A DNA stretch of 64,000 nt from Mycobacterium kansasii ATCC 12478 (GCF_000157895.3 NC_022663.1:5022001-5086000), one strand, 5' to 3'; counted from the first letter of the stretch, positions 42,325-51,235 are shown. Numbers and translations are program-made. Notes: a model not told the origin generated them from the sequence alone.

Positions 42325-42840
42325 ATGACTTTCCCAGCCCTCGACGGCGACCCGGCCAGTGGTCCGGCGCAGCCGACCGCCGGCGCCTGGTTTGCCGAGC
42401 GCTTCGGCGCGGACGTGCCGCGAGGTCTGCGGGAACAGGCCGCAGTCATGTCTTGGCAACGCTTCGTCGCGACCTACGGTCATACCGCCGGCCCAGTTCG
42501 GTTGGGGCACTGGGAGTGTACGGATCCGGATCGGCCTGCCGGGCGACTCGGCCCGCAGGCCCGGAATTTCCGGGCCATGATCGCGGTCGCGGGTCGTATC
42601 AGCACGTCGACCGCGGCCGCCGGCGGCCCGATCGCGGCTCTCACAGCGATGTTGCACGACCGCGGGATCACCGTGGAGACATTGAAGTTCCACCAGATGC
42701 ACTCCGATGGAGGCACCGCCACCTTCGTCTGCGGCAGCGATGGGATCGCCAGCGAGTGGGCAATGGGCTGGTCGCGCGATCCGACTCAATCCGCGCTGCG
42801 TGCGCTGATCACGTGCGCCAACCGGCTGCTCACCCCATGA
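42325..42840 (+). CDS. LeuA allosteric (regulatory) domain-like protein
   Basis: A 171-residue protein without a catalytic TIM barrel. The C-terminal ~90 residues (ISTSTAAAGGPIAALTAMLHDRGITVETLKFHQMHSDGGTATFVCGSD) resemble the C-terminal regulatory domain of 2-isopropylmalate synthase, which binds leucine. The N-terminal part (AGAWFAERFGADVPRGLREQAAVMSW) is unassigned. It may bind a branched-chain amino acid as a free-standing sensor or modulator. Its leader region contains an apparent attenuator. Convergent with cyp136 across a long hairpin. Confidence 0.7.
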   Translation: MTFPALDGDPASGPAQPTAGAWFAERFGADVPRGLREQAAVMSWQRFVATYGHTAGPVRLGHWECTDPDRPAGRLGPQARNFRAMIAVAGRISTSTAAAGGPIAALTAMLHDRGITVETLKFHQMHSDGGTATFVCGSDGIASEWAMGWSRDPTQSALRALITCANRLLTP

Positions 42841-42842
42841 CC

Positions 42843-42902
42843 GCGAGCAGACACACAATCGCACACCGCCGGCTCGCTGCGTGCGATTGTGTGTCTGCTC
42901 GC
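42843..42902. terminator. 60-bp hairpin with 22-bp perfect arms, bidirectional terminator
   Basis: GCGAGCAGACACACAATCGC plus AC (42843-42864) pairs perfectly with 42881-42902 around a 16-nt loop. It lies between the convergent LeuA-domain and cyp136 genes. Same GCGAGCAGAC ends as the hairpin at 36871, so a repeated terminator family. Confidence 0.75.
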
Positions 42903-42915
42903 CAGCCTCAGGCGA

Positions 42916-44406
42916 TCACAGCGGGCGCAGGACTATGGGCATGCCGTCCTTGGGGACCGGCATACCGCCGTAGTCCCAGCTCGCGTGGTAATCCGGCCGC
43001 GGCAGTTCCAGCCGGTAGCGGCGCAGCAACCGGTGCAGGATCGTCTTGATCTCCAATTGGCCGAACACCATCCCAAGACACTTGTGTGCGCCGCCGCCGA
43101 AGGGTGTGAACGCGTAGCGGTGTCGTTTGTGCTCGTTGCGTGGCTCGGTGAATCGCTCCGGGTCGAATGTCATTGGCTCGGTCCAGAATTCAGGCAAGCG
43201 GTGATTCAAGCCGGGAAACGCGATGACGTTGGTGCCCTTGGGCAGGTAGTAGCCCAGCAATTCGGCATCGCGAACGGTCTGCCGCATCGCCCACTGGACC
43301 GGCGTCACCAACCGGATCGACTCGTTCATCACCAGGTCGAGCGATTCCAACTTCTCCAGCGATTCGATGTCCAGCGGCCCGTCGCCGAGACGGTCGGATT
43401 CGTCGCGGCAGCGCTGCTGCCACTCCGGGTGGGCGGCCAGGTGATAGGCCATCGTCGTGGCCGTCGACGTCGACGTGTCGTGGGCGGCCATCATCAAGAA
43501 GATCATGTGGTTGACGATGTCCTGGTCGGAGAACCGGTTGCCGTCCTCGTCCTCGGTCTGGCACAACACCGTCAACAGGTCGTTGCCTTCTTTGCCACGG
43601 CGTTCCTGGACCCGCTCCGCGAAATAGTGCTCGAGCAGTTGGCGAGCCTTGAGCCCCCGCCACCAGGTAAATGGTGGCACGCTGGTGCGGATGATGGCGT
43701 TGCCGGCGCGGGTGGTGGTGGTGAACGCCTTGTTCACCTGGGTCACCAGTTCCCGGTCGGTGCCCGGCTCGTGGCCCATGAACACCATCGAGGCGATGTT
43801 GAGGGTGAGTTCCTTCATCGCCGGATAGAGAAGGAAGCGCGCATCGTTGATCACCCAATCCTCAGCGATCACCTTCGACACCACGTGGTCCATGTGCTCG
43901 ACGTAACCGACCAGCCGGGACCGGACGAACGCCTCCTGCATGATCCGCCGGTGAAACATGTGCTCCTCGAAATCGAGCAGCATCAGCCCGCGCCGGAAGA
44001 ACGGGCCGATCACCGGGACCCAGCCCTGCTGCGAGTAGTCTTTGTTGCGGTTGGAATAGATGACTTGAGCGGCGTCCGGGCCCAGCGCCGCGACGAACGG
44101 CAAGACCGGTGAGTCCCCGTAGATGACGGGCCCCTTGGTGTTGTACAGGAACATCAGATAGTCGGGTCCGCCGCGCAGCATTTCGATCATGTGCCCGATG
44201 ATCGGCAGCCCCGCGTCACCCACGACCGGCTTGAGCCCGCTGCCCGGCGGCGGGTCGGCCAGCCTCTTCTCCGGAAATTGCGTGTTCAGCAGCCAACGCT
44301 CCACCAGGCCCATGCCGGGAAAGTTGTTGAACGACGGGGTCAGCCGGCGCTGGGCTTGGTCAAGGAGATATGCCGGGGTGCTGATCGTCGCCCTGCTCGT
44401 GGCCAT
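42916..44406 (-). CDS. cyp136: Cytochrome P450 CYP136
   Basis: A 496-residue P450. The oxygen-activation helix is AAHDTST (307-313), ExxR is ESIR (362-365), and the haem ligand is Cys443 in FGGGAHKCLGM. The family (CYP136, Rv3059, 492 residues in M. tuberculosis) has a sterol-like or fatty substrate by context, not proven. It is divergent from a TetR gene with a 20-bp perfect operator between, the arrangement of Rv3058c/Rv3059. Ferredoxin partner not adjacent. Confidence 0.92.
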   Translation of the reverse strand: MATSRATISTPAYLLDQAQRRLTPSFNNFPGMGLVERWLLNTQFPEKRLADPPPGSGLKPVVGDAGLPIIGHMIEMLRGGPDYLMFLYNTKGPVIYGDSPVLPFVAALGPDAAQVIYSNRNKDYSQQGWVPVIGPFFRRGLMLLDFEEHMFHRRIMQEAFVRSRLVGYVEHMDHVVSKVIAEDWVINDARFLLYPAMKELTLNIASMVFMGHEPGTDRELVTQVNKAFTTTTRAGNAIIRTSVPPFTWWRGLKARQLLEHYFAERVQERRGKEGNDLLTVLCQTEDEDGNRFSDQDIVNHMIFLMMAAHDTSTSTATTMAYHLAAHPEWQQRCRDESDRLGDGPLDIESLEKLESLDLVMNESIRLVTPVQWAMRQTVRDAELLGYYLPKGTNVIAFPGLNHRLPEFWTEPMTFDPERFTEPRNEHKRHRYAFTPFGGGAHKCLGMVFGQLEIKTILHRLLRRYRLELPRPDYHASWDYGGMPVPKDGMPIVLRPL

Positions 44407-44460
44407 GACGCTCCTTACCGGTTGTGGCGGCCATCACTACCTAGATCCATCCTTGGAACG

Positions 44461-44480
44461 AACTTGACGGCTGTCAAGTT
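44461..44480. promoter_or_regulatory. 20-bp perfect inverted repeat, TetR operator for cyp136 and tetR
   Basis: AACTTGACGGCTGTCAAGTT has 8-bp arms that match perfectly around GGCT. It lies 54 bp from the cyp136 start and 33 bp from the tetR start, in the divergent promoter, and contains a TTGAC element on each strand. A strong candidate for autoregulation and repression of cyp136. Confidence 0.7.
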
Positions 44481-44513
44481 TTCTTTTCGCGCGGCTTGGT
44501 GCATGGTCAGCAT

Positions 44514-45161
44514 GTGAGTGAGCACGCCCCCGACCAGCAGGCTGTCCCGGCATTGCGGCGCCGTGGCGACAAGCATCGGCAGGCAATCCTGCAGGCGGTG
44601 CGGGAACTGCTGCAGGAGCGGCCGTTCGCGGAGCTTTCGGTGAGCACCATCAGCAACCGGGCCGGGGTAGCGCGCTCCGGGTTCTACTTCTACTTCGACT
44701 CCAAGTACGCCGTGCTGGCCCAGATATTGGCGGAGGCAGCCGAGGAACTCGAAGAACTCACCCATTACTTCGCCCCACGCCAGCCGGGTGAGTCGCCGCA
44801 GCAGTTCGCCAAGCGGATGGTCGGCAGCGCCGCCGTTGTCTACGCGCACAACGATCCGGTGATCGTGGCCTGTAATGCGGCGCGCCACACCGACATTGAG
44901 ATCCGCGAGATCCTCGAGCAACAGTTCGACGTGGTGCTGCGCGAGATCGTCGGCGTCGTCGAGGCTGAAATGAGAGCCGGCACCGCCAACCCGATCAGCG
45001 ACGACCTGCCGACATTGATTCGTACCCTGGCGGGCACCACCGCGCTCGTGCTGACCGGCGACCCGCTGCTGGTCGGCCGCGACAGCGACCCCGACCGCCG
45101 GGTGCGGGTGCTCGAACAGATGTGGCTCAACGCGCTTTGGGGCGGTGCCCCCGAGGCCTGA
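44514..45161 (+). CDS. TetR-family regulator (Rv3058c-like)
   Basis: A 215-residue protein. Helix-turn-helix region ILQAVRELLQERPFAELSVSTISNRAGVARSGFYFYFDSKYAVL is at residues about 20-65, followed by a ligand domain of helices with an RDSDPDRR loop. It probably represses the divergent cyp136 and itself via the palindrome at 44461. GTG start; a longer open frame from 44496 adds six residues. 21 bp ahead of the SDR gene, which may also be under its control. Confidence 0.85.
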   Translation: MSEHAPDQQAVPALRRRGDKHRQAILQAVRELLQERPFAELSVSTISNRAGVARSGFYFYFDSKYAVLAQILAEAAEELEELTHYFAPRQPGESPQQFAKRMVGSAAVVYAHNDPVIVACNAARHTDIEIREILEQQFDVVLREIVGVVEAEMRAGTANPISDDLPTLIRTLAGTTALVLTGDPLLVGRDSDPDRRVRVLEQMWLNALWGGAPEA

Positions 45162-45169
45162 GCCGCCGG

Positions 45170-45175
45170 TATCGT
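45170..45175 (+). promoter_or_regulatory. -10 box TATCGT, possible leaderless promoter of the SDR gene
   Basis: TATCGT ends 7 nt before the ATG at 45183. There is no Shine-Dalgarno sequence in this short gap, so the SDR gene may be made from its own leaderless transcript as well as by read-through from tetR. Confidence 0.4.
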
Positions 45176-45182
45176 CACCGCC

Positions 45183-46046
45183 ATGGCGCAACCGCGGTAT
45201 TACGCAGGGAAACGGTGCCTGGTCACCGGTGCGGCTAGCGGCATCGGCCGTGCAACCGCATTGCGGCTCGCGGCGCAGGGTGCCGAACTCTATCTGACCG
45301 ACCGCGACGCGGACGGCTTGGGGCGGACCGTGTCCGATGCGTGTGCGCTCGGCGCGCAAGTGCCCGAGCATCGGGTGCTCGACATCTCCGACTATGCCCA
45401 GGTGGCCGCGTTCGCGGCGGACGTCCATGCCAGCCACCGCAGTATGGACGTCGTGCTCAACATCGCCGGCGTCTCCGCGTGGGGGACTGTCGACCGGCTG
45501 ACCCACGACCAGTGGAGCAGGATGGTCGCGATAAACCTGATGGGTCCCATCCACGTGATCGAGACATTCGTTCCGGCGATGGTCGCAGCCGGCCGGGGCG
45601 GACATCTGGTCAACGTGTCCTCGGCCGCCGGGCTGGTCGCGCTGCCCTGGCATGCGGCTTACAGCGCGAGCAAGTACGGCCTACGCGGGCTTTCGGAGGT
45701 GCTGCGCTTCGATCTCGCACGGCATCGCATCGGGGTGTCGGTCGTGGTGCCGGGCGCGGTGCGGACACCGCTGGTCAACACGGTCGAGATCGTCGGCGTC
45801 GATCGCGACGATCCACAGGTCAAGCGTTGGGTCGACCGCTTCACCGGCCACGCCATCTCGCCCGAAAGGGCTGCCGAAAAGATCCTGGCCGGGGTGGCGA
45901 AGAACCGGTACCTGATCTACACGTCGCCGGACATCCGCGCGCTGTACGCATTCAAGCGGCTGGCGTGGTGGCCCTACAGCGTGGCGATGCGCCAGGTCAA
46001 CGCCATCTTTACCCGCGCGATGCGGCCCGGTCCATCGCAGCGCTGA
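45183..46046 (+). CDS. Short-chain dehydrogenase (Rv3057c-like)
   Basis: A 287-residue SDR with GAASGIGRATALRLA, NIAGVSAWG, VNVSSAAG (catalytic Ser) and YSASKYGLRGLSEVLRFDLA (YxxxK), plus a C-terminal extension of about 40 residues typical of membrane-near mycobacterial SDRs. Rv3057c has this size and position. Order TetR-SDR beside cyp136 suggests it oxidises the product of the P450 or a related alcohol. Convergent with the PPE gene, whose stop is 5 bp away. Confidence 0.87.
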   Translation: MAQPRYYAGKRCLVTGAASGIGRATALRLAAQGAELYLTDRDADGLGRTVSDACALGAQVPEHRVLDISDYAQVAAFAADVHASHRSMDVVLNIAGVSAWGTVDRLTHDQWSRMVAINLMGPIHVIETFVPAMVAAGRGGHLVNVSSAAGLVALPWHAAYSASKYGLRGLSEVLRFDLARHRIGVSVVVPGAVRTPLVNTVEIVGVDRDDPQVKRWVDRFTGHAISPERAAEKILAGVAKNRYLIYTSPDIRALYAFKRLAWWPYSVAMRQVNAIFTRAMRPGPSQR

Positions 46047-46051
46047 CCTGG

Positions 46052-49000
46052 TTACTGGCCGGTGCCGCTGAGCAAGAAGCCGGCGAGTCTGCTGCCGACG
46101 TTTCCGATGCCGGAGAGCAGCGCGCCGGTCAATCCTGCGGTACTGGTGTTGTACCAGCCGGTGACGATATTGCCGATGTTGCCCATGCCCGACGTTAGTT
46201 GGCCGATGTTTTCGAATCCGGAGAGGAAGCGCCCGCCCTCGTTGGAGAACCCGGAAATGAATTGACCCGCGTTGAAGAATCCCGAACCGGCGCCCGGGCC
46301 GCTGTTGAAGAAGCCCGACGTTGGATTAATGGTGGAGTTGCCGACGCCTGGCGCTGCGGGAATGTGGAGGATGGGGACTGAGATGGGGCCCACGTTGTTG
46401 ATGATTTCAATGTGCATCCTGCTGAATGGTATGCCGCCTACGTTTCCTACGTTGAACCCCGTCAAGTCGAAACGGTTAATAACAATTTTGGGTATTTCGA
46501 CGGTGATTGACTCGCCGTCGCCCAGCGGAATGGTCACATTCGGAATAGGGCTCGGTAAATCGATGAATAGATTGAGGTCGATCGGGACATCCATGCTGAA
46601 CGGCTGGACTGCGATGCCGTCTATAAAGCCGGTGACGGGTATTGCCAGATCGACATTAACGCCTATGTTCAACGGGATTCCAGGCATGGTGATGCCAAAG
46701 TCGAAGCCGAATTGTCCCCGGTCGTCGGCGCGCCAGAAATAGCCGTTGTTGCGGTTTCCAGAGTTGAACGCGCCGGTGTTCAGATTGCCATTATTGTAGT
46801 AGCCAGTATTGCCACTTCCGGTGTTGAAATCACCAGTGTTAAGCCCGCCGGTGTTGAGATTACCCGTATTGGTGCTGCCCGCGTTGGACAGGCCGGTGTT
46901 CAAACTGCCGGAGTTGAACAGGCCGGTGTTGAACGAGCCGGTGTTGCCGATGCCGGTGTTGGCGGTGCTGGTATTACCGATGCCGGTGTTGTAGCTGCCC
47001 GTGTTGCCGATGCCGAAGTTGCCCTCGCCGGAGTTGAAGAAGCCGGTGTTGCCGTCGCCGGAGTTGAACAGCCCGGTATTGTTTGTCCCCGAATTCAGTC
47101 CACCAAAGCCGAACAGGTTGCTGCCGGTGAACCCGACACCCGAGTTTCCGTTTCCGGTATTGGCCAAGCCGATGTTTCCGCTGCCGGTGTTGCCAAAGCC
47201 GATATTGTAGTCCCCGGTGTTGCCGAAGCCGATGTTACCGACGCCGGTATTGCCGAAACCCAGATTGAAATCGCCCAGGTTGCCGAAACCAAAGTTGTTG
47301 TCTCCGAAGTTGGCGAAACCAAAGTTTGCGCTGCCATGATTTGCATCGCCGATGTTGAAGCCACCGATGTTTCCGTTGCCCAGGTTGAAGCTACCAAGGT
47401 TCGCGCTGCCGAAGTTAAGGCCTCCTCCGTTGGCGGAGCCCAAGTTGAACGTCGATGCGCCACTGCTGTTGTGGAAAATGCCCGAAAGGCGGCTGCCGAC
47501 ATTGCCCAATCCCGAATTCAACGCCCGGAATTCGAGGTCGAGATTGCTGGTGTTCTCGAAACCCGAGATGGAGTTGCCGAAGTTGTGGATACCGGATTGC
47601 AGCAGGCCGGCGTTCAGCAGGCCTGAACTGCCTAGGTTGCGGGTGAAGTTGAAGAAGCCCGAGGTGTCGGGTCCGAAGTTGCCGAAGCCCGAAGTGCCCC
47701 CTCGGCCACTATTGAAAAAGCCTGACGAGGGAGCGTCGGTCGAGTTTCCGAAACCCGGCGTCGCCGGAATATTGATGATCGGTATGTTGATGGGGCCGAC
47801 ACCCCCGGCAACAGAAACGCCTAGCCTCGTTTCCGGGCTTCCTACAGTAATCGAGATGAACGGACCCGTTACTCTGATGGGCGGCATTTGTATTGGCCCG
47901 ACAGTGCCGCTCAGAGCGGGGAAGTCTAACGGGATTGCGGGAATCTTGAACGGTGCCAGCACGATTTCGGTGGTGCGACCCTCGACAGGAATATGCAGTG
48001 GAACACTCAACGGTAGATTTATCGGAATTTCTGGAATCGTCATGGTGTAGGAGAACCCGGCATTCCCTGCGCCGTCGCCCCGGCCGAAAAAGCCGTTGTT
48101 CATGTCGCCGATGTTGAAGGCGCCGGTGTTGAGATCGCCGGTGTTGGCCCAGCCGGTGTTGATGTTGCCGGTGTTGTAGGACCCCGTGTTGGTGTCGCCC
48201 GGGTTGAAGTCGCCCGTGTTGAAATTTCCCACGTTGTAGTTCCCGGTGTTGTAGTTACCGACGTTGCCGATGCCGGTGTTGACGATGCCGGCATTGTAGA
48301 AACCAGTGTTAGCCCTACCGGAATTACCGAAGCCCGTATTGAACGAACCCGAATTACCCAGGCCGAAGTTTCCGGTCCCGGAGTTTCCGAAACCGGTGTT
48401 GTCGCTACCCGAGTTGAACAGCCCGGTGTTCCCGGTGCCGGAGTTGAGCCCGCCAAAGCCCAGCTGGTTGCTGCCGCCCAGCCCGATCCCGATGTTGTTG
48501 TCCCCCCCGAGGCCGCCGTTTCCGAAGCCGACGTTCCCGTTGCCGGTGTTGCCGATTCCGATGTTGCCGCTGCCGGTGTTGCCGAAGCCGATGTTGAAGC
48601 TGCCGGTGTTGCCGAAGCCGAAATTGTTGCTGCCGAGATTGCCGAGGCCGACGTTGAAGCTGCCGAGATTGCCCGAGCCCAGGTTGAAGCTGCCCAGGTT
48701 GCCCGAGCCGAAGTTGAGGTTGCCGACGTTGCCGTTGCCCTGGTTGAGATCACCGAGGTTGGCGTTGCCGAAACTCAGGCCGCCAAGGTTGGCGAAGCCG
48801 ATATTGAAGATGCTCGACACGCCAGATGGAAGAAGTCCGGAGGGCTCGGTAGCTGCGGCGGCCGCGACGCCGGCGCTAGCGGGACTGGCAACGCCGGCCA
48901 CGGCACCACCTAGCCGGCTCACCTGGCCTGCCAGACTCTGCAACGGACGCGTAAAGGGGGTGAGCGCCGCGGCAACGCCAGAAGCCCCGGAATGGTAACC

Positions 49001-49456
49001 GAACATCGCCGCCACGTCCTGCGCCCACATCTGCTCGTAGTTGGCTTCGGCGGAGGCGATCGCCGGGGCGTTTTGACCCAAGAGGTTCGACACGACCAGC
49101 GACAGCAGCCGGGAGCGGTTGGCTGCGATACAACCGGGATGCACTATCGCGGCCAGCGCCGCCTCGAAGGCGGAGACTGCCGTGCTGGCCTGGGCGGCGG
49201 CCTGCTCGGCTTGCGCAGCAGCGGTCTGTAACCACCCCAGGTAGGGCGCCGCCGCCGCAGCCATGGCCGCTGCCGCCGGCCCCTGCCACGATCCGAGCGC
49301 TATCCCGGTCGTCACGGACCCGACTGAGGCGGCCGCCGTGCGTAGCTCGTTGGCCAGTGCGTCCCAGGCCGTCGCCGCCTGAAGCATGGGGCCCGAACCG
49401 GCTCCAGCGAACATGCGAGCGGAATTGATCTCCGGTGGCGACACCGAAAAGTCCAT
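46052..49456 (-). CDS. PPE family protein, PPE-MPTR subfamily (1134 aa)
   Basis: The N-terminal PPE domain of about 180 residues carries the motif PPEINSARMF and the WxG turn GSWQGPAAAAM. The rest is a long array of NxGxGNxG pentapeptide-like repeats (MPTR, for example GNVGNLNFGSGNLGSFN), interrupted by two non-repetitive segments starting MTIPEIPINL and TMPGIPLNIG and by FFNSGxG linkers. PPE proteins usually leave the cell through ESX-5 with a PE partner; no PE gene is adjacent. Start at 49456 (MDFSVSPPE) behind aggaaagg. It occupies the place where M. tuberculosis has dinP (Rv3056). Confidence 0.93.
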   Translation of the reverse strand: MDFSVSPPEINSARMFAGAGSGPMLQAATAWDALANELRTAAASVGSVTTGIALGSWQGPAAAAMAAAAAPYLGWLQTAAAQAEQAAAQASTAVSAFEAALAAIVHPGCIAANRSRLLSLVVSNLLGQNAPAIASAEANYEQMWAQDVAAMFGYHSGASGVAAALTPFTRPLQSLAGQVSRLGGAVAGVASPASAGVAAAAATEPSGLLPSGVSSIFNIGFANLGGLSFGNANLGDLNQGNGNVGNLNFGSGNLGSFNLGSGNLGSFNVGLGNLGSNNFGFGNTGSFNIGFGNTGSGNIGIGNTGNGNVGFGNGGLGGDNNIGIGLGGSNQLGFGGLNSGTGNTGLFNSGSDNTGFGNSGTGNFGLGNSGSFNTGFGNSGRANTGFYNAGIVNTGIGNVGNYNTGNYNVGNFNTGDFNPGDTNTGSYNTGNINTGWANTGDLNTGAFNIGDMNNGFFGRGDGAGNAGFSYTMTIPEIPINLPLSVPLHIPVEGRTTEIVLAPFKIPAIPLDFPALSGTVGPIQMPPIRVTGPFISITVGSPETRLGVSVAGGVGPINIPIINIPATPGFGNSTDAPSSGFFNSGRGGTSGFGNFGPDTSGFFNFTRNLGSSGLLNAGLLQSGIHNFGNSISGFENTSNLDLEFRALNSGLGNVGSRLSGIFHNSSGASTFNLGSANGGGLNFGSANLGSFNLGNGNIGGFNIGDANHGSANFGFANFGDNNFGFGNLGDFNLGFGNTGVGNIGFGNTGDYNIGFGNTGSGNIGLANTGNGNSGVGFTGSNLFGFGGLNSGTNNTGLFNSGDGNTGFFNSGEGNFGIGNTGSYNTGIGNTSTANTGIGNTGSFNTGLFNSGSLNTGLSNAGSTNTGNLNTGGLNTGDFNTGSGNTGYYNNGNLNTGAFNSGNRNNGYFWRADDRGQFGFDFGITMPGIPLNIGVNVDLAIPVTGFIDGIAVQPFSMDVPIDLNLFIDLPSPIPNVTIPLGDGESITVEIPKIVINRFDLTGFNVGNVGGIPFSRMHIEIINNVGPISVPILHIPAAPGVGNSTINPTSGFFNSGPGAGSGFFNAGQFISGFSNEGGRFLSGFENIGQLTSGMGNIGNIVTGWYNTSTAGLTGALLSGIGNVGSRLAGFLLSGTGQ

Positions 49457-49974
49457 CGCTCTCGTCCTTTCCTCTGGCGGCGCTTTCTCAGCCGCTGCGC
49501 CTGCCCGTTTGTCTGGGTTGGGCCTCCGTGGCCGCCTTGGTGCGGGCGGCACTTAGGCCACGGCGAAAGGCACCTGCCGACCACTCACAAACTCGGCATT
49601 GCACCGCCGCGCCAATCCCGTCCGCAGCCCAGACGCGTGCTGCGCGCGCGCAGCGGGGACGCGGGCCGTGCCAGACGGGCAGTGGTGCCTTGGTTCTGCT
49701 GTCAGTCGGCACGGCACGCCCCGCTCCCTGATGACCACCGGGGCTGTGCCGGCGAGAAAGTTGTTGACGCGTTCACTGTGCTGGGTGACGCTTCGGTAAG
49801 GCTTCACCGATCATGAAATTCGCAGATCGGAGCAGCCGTGTTGCGGTATTGCCGGCCGGTGAGTGACCCGCGGGGCCGCAAAGACCGTCACTCAACGCGG
49901 AAGTGCTGGCTGCCGAACCCTAGCCGTCGAGCACGCCTGCGTCAGCCCTGCAGGCGTCCTTGGCGTCATCGGCG
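49457..49974. other. Intergenic region upstream of the PPE-MPTR gene
   Basis: 518 bp with no supported gene. Short open frames on both strands are Arg/Pro-rich and unlikely to code. It contains the PPE promoter (ribosome site aggaaagg at the left end) and the 3' end of the TetR gene to the right. Confidence 0.4.
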
Positions 49975-50589
49975 TTATCGCCCGCAGAGCTTGCGGGCCA
50001 GGCTTTCCCACGCATCGCCCAACGTCTGCAGGGTGTGACCGCCATCGTTGAGGCCGTGCTCGACATAGTCGACGTCGAGCAGGGCCAGCAGGGCATCGGC
50101 CTGGACATCCAGATCGCCGGTAGTGTGGGCCGACTGCAAGAGCACCCGCACATGTGTGCGGTGTACCAACGCCGCGGCGCCGTAGCGGGTGTGGCGAGTT
50201 CGACCAGCCTCCGACAGCAGCTCACGGTGGGCATGGACGAAGCAGATTCGCTCCCGGCCGAACGCGATCAGGCGATCCAAAGGCGGGGCGTCGGGGCCCA
50301 GCGGCGGCGGGCCGAACAGAAATGCCTGCTGGCTGGTTCGCTCGTCTTCATCGAGTAGCACCATCATCAGGCCGGCGCGACTGCCGAACCGGCGGAATAG
50401 CGTGCCCTTACCGACGCCGGCCGCGGCGGCAACGTCGTCCATCGTGATCGCGTCGGCGCCGCGCTGGGCGACCAGTCGGCGCGCCGCGTCCAGCAGCAGC
50501 GCGCGATTGCGCGCCGCGTCACCTCGTTCGTTTGGCGGCTCTTGCCGAGGCGGCGCACGTAGGTCACCGGGCCGCTCGACATCGCTCAT
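49975..50589 (-). CDS. TetR-family regulator (Rv3055-like)
   Basis: A 204-residue protein. The HTH segment (LLLDAARRLVAQRGADAITMDDVAAAAGVGKGTLFRRFGSRAGLM) lies at residues about 35-80; C-terminal helices form the ligand domain. The start MSDVERPGD (50589) is chosen because upstream codons overlap the promoter of the divergent reductase. M. tuberculosis has the same divergent pair (Rv3054c/Rv3055). A palindrome between the genes at 50617 is the probable binding site, so it likely represses the reductase and itself. Confidence 0.87.
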   Translation of the reverse strand: MSDVERPGDLRAPPRQEPPNERGDAARNRALLLDAARRLVAQRGADAITMDDVAAAAGVGKGTLFRRFGSRAGLMMVLLDEDERTSQQAFLFGPPPLGPDAPPLDRLIAFGRERICFVHAHRELLSEAGRTRHTRYGAAALVHRTHVRVLLQSAHTTGDLDVQADALLALLDVDYVEHGLNDGGHTLQTLGDAWESLARKLCGR

Positions 50590-50616
50590 TCCTGCACAGT
50601 AACGCGGACGGAAATA

Positions 50617-50636
50617 AATCGGACCATAGTCCGGTT
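50617..50636. promoter_or_regulatory. 20-bp near-palindrome, TetR operator in the divergent region
   Basis: AATCGGACCATAGTCCGGTT matches its reverse complement in 8 of 10 arm pairs. It is centred 37 bp from the tetR start and 50 bp from the reductase start. The 11 bases CCATAGTCCGG recur at 51710, just upstream of the giant PPE gene. Confidence 0.6.
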
Positions 50637-50677
50637 CTGCCGTGCAACGAAAATCGTCCCAACGAAAGGAACGGGCA

Positions 50678-51235
50678 GTGCCAGAGATCAAGTCCGACGT
50701 CAAGGTCCTGGCGTTGGTGGGAAGCCTGCGGGCGGCGTCCATCAATCGCCAGATCGCCGAACTTGCGGTTGTCGTTGCACCCGGCGGCGTCAACGTCACC
50801 GTGTTCGAAGGGCTGGGGGAGTTGCCGTTCTACAACGAGGACCTTGATACGCCCGGCGACCTTCCCGGACCCGTGGTCGCGTTGCGGGAGGCCGCGGCTG
50901 ACGCGGATGCGGCGCTGGTGGTCACGCCCGAATACAACGGCAGCATGCCTGCTGTCATCAAGAACGCGATTGACTGGCTATCTCGCCCGTTCGGCAACGG
51001 CGCATTGAAAGGCAAGCCCCTGGCGGTCATCGGCGGGTCGATGGGCCGATACGGTGGGGTGTGGGCCCACGACGAGACCCGCAAGTCGTTCGCAATCGCC
51101 GGTACGCGCGTGATCGACACGATCAAACTGTCGGTGCCGTTCCGATCTCTGGATGGCAACGCGCCCGCGGACAGTTCCGCGATATCGGCGAATCTGCGCG
51201 ACATCGTCGGAAAGCTGGCCGCCGAAGTGCCCTGA
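50678..51235 (+). CDS. NADPH-dependent FMN reductase (Rv3054c-like)
   Basis: A 185-residue flavodoxin-fold protein. Phosphate loop ALVGSLRAASINRQIAEL, FMN-contacting TPEYNGSMPAVIKNAIDWLSRP and GGSMGRYGG are typical of the NAD(P)H-dependent FMN/quinone reductase family. It would reduce quinones or free FMN and protect against redox stress. The GTG at 50678 follows gaaagga; a 12-codon upstream extension is not supported. Controlled by the divergent TetR. Confidence 0.9.
   Translation: MPEIKSDVKVLALVGSLRAASINRQIAELAVVVAPGGVNVTVFEGLGELPFYNEDLDTPGDLPGPVVALREAAADADAALVVTPEYNGSMPAVIKNAIDWLSRPFGNGALKGKPLAVIGGSMGRYGGVWAHDETRKSFAIAGTRVIDTIKLSVPFRSLDGNAPADSSAISANLRDIVGKLAAEVP

Noticed and set aside
40703..42864. 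Several medium open frames on both strands between the MEDS gene and cyp136
   Set aside because: Only the two small exported peptides, the leader ORF and the LeuA-domain gene have starts, signals or homology; the others are Arg/Pro-rich shadows.
46062..48998. Long plus-strand open frames opposite the first PPE gene with repeats such as LPxPxLPKP
   Set aside because: They are the complement-strand reading of the NxGxGNxG repeats. Composition follows the repeat, with no start site or homology.
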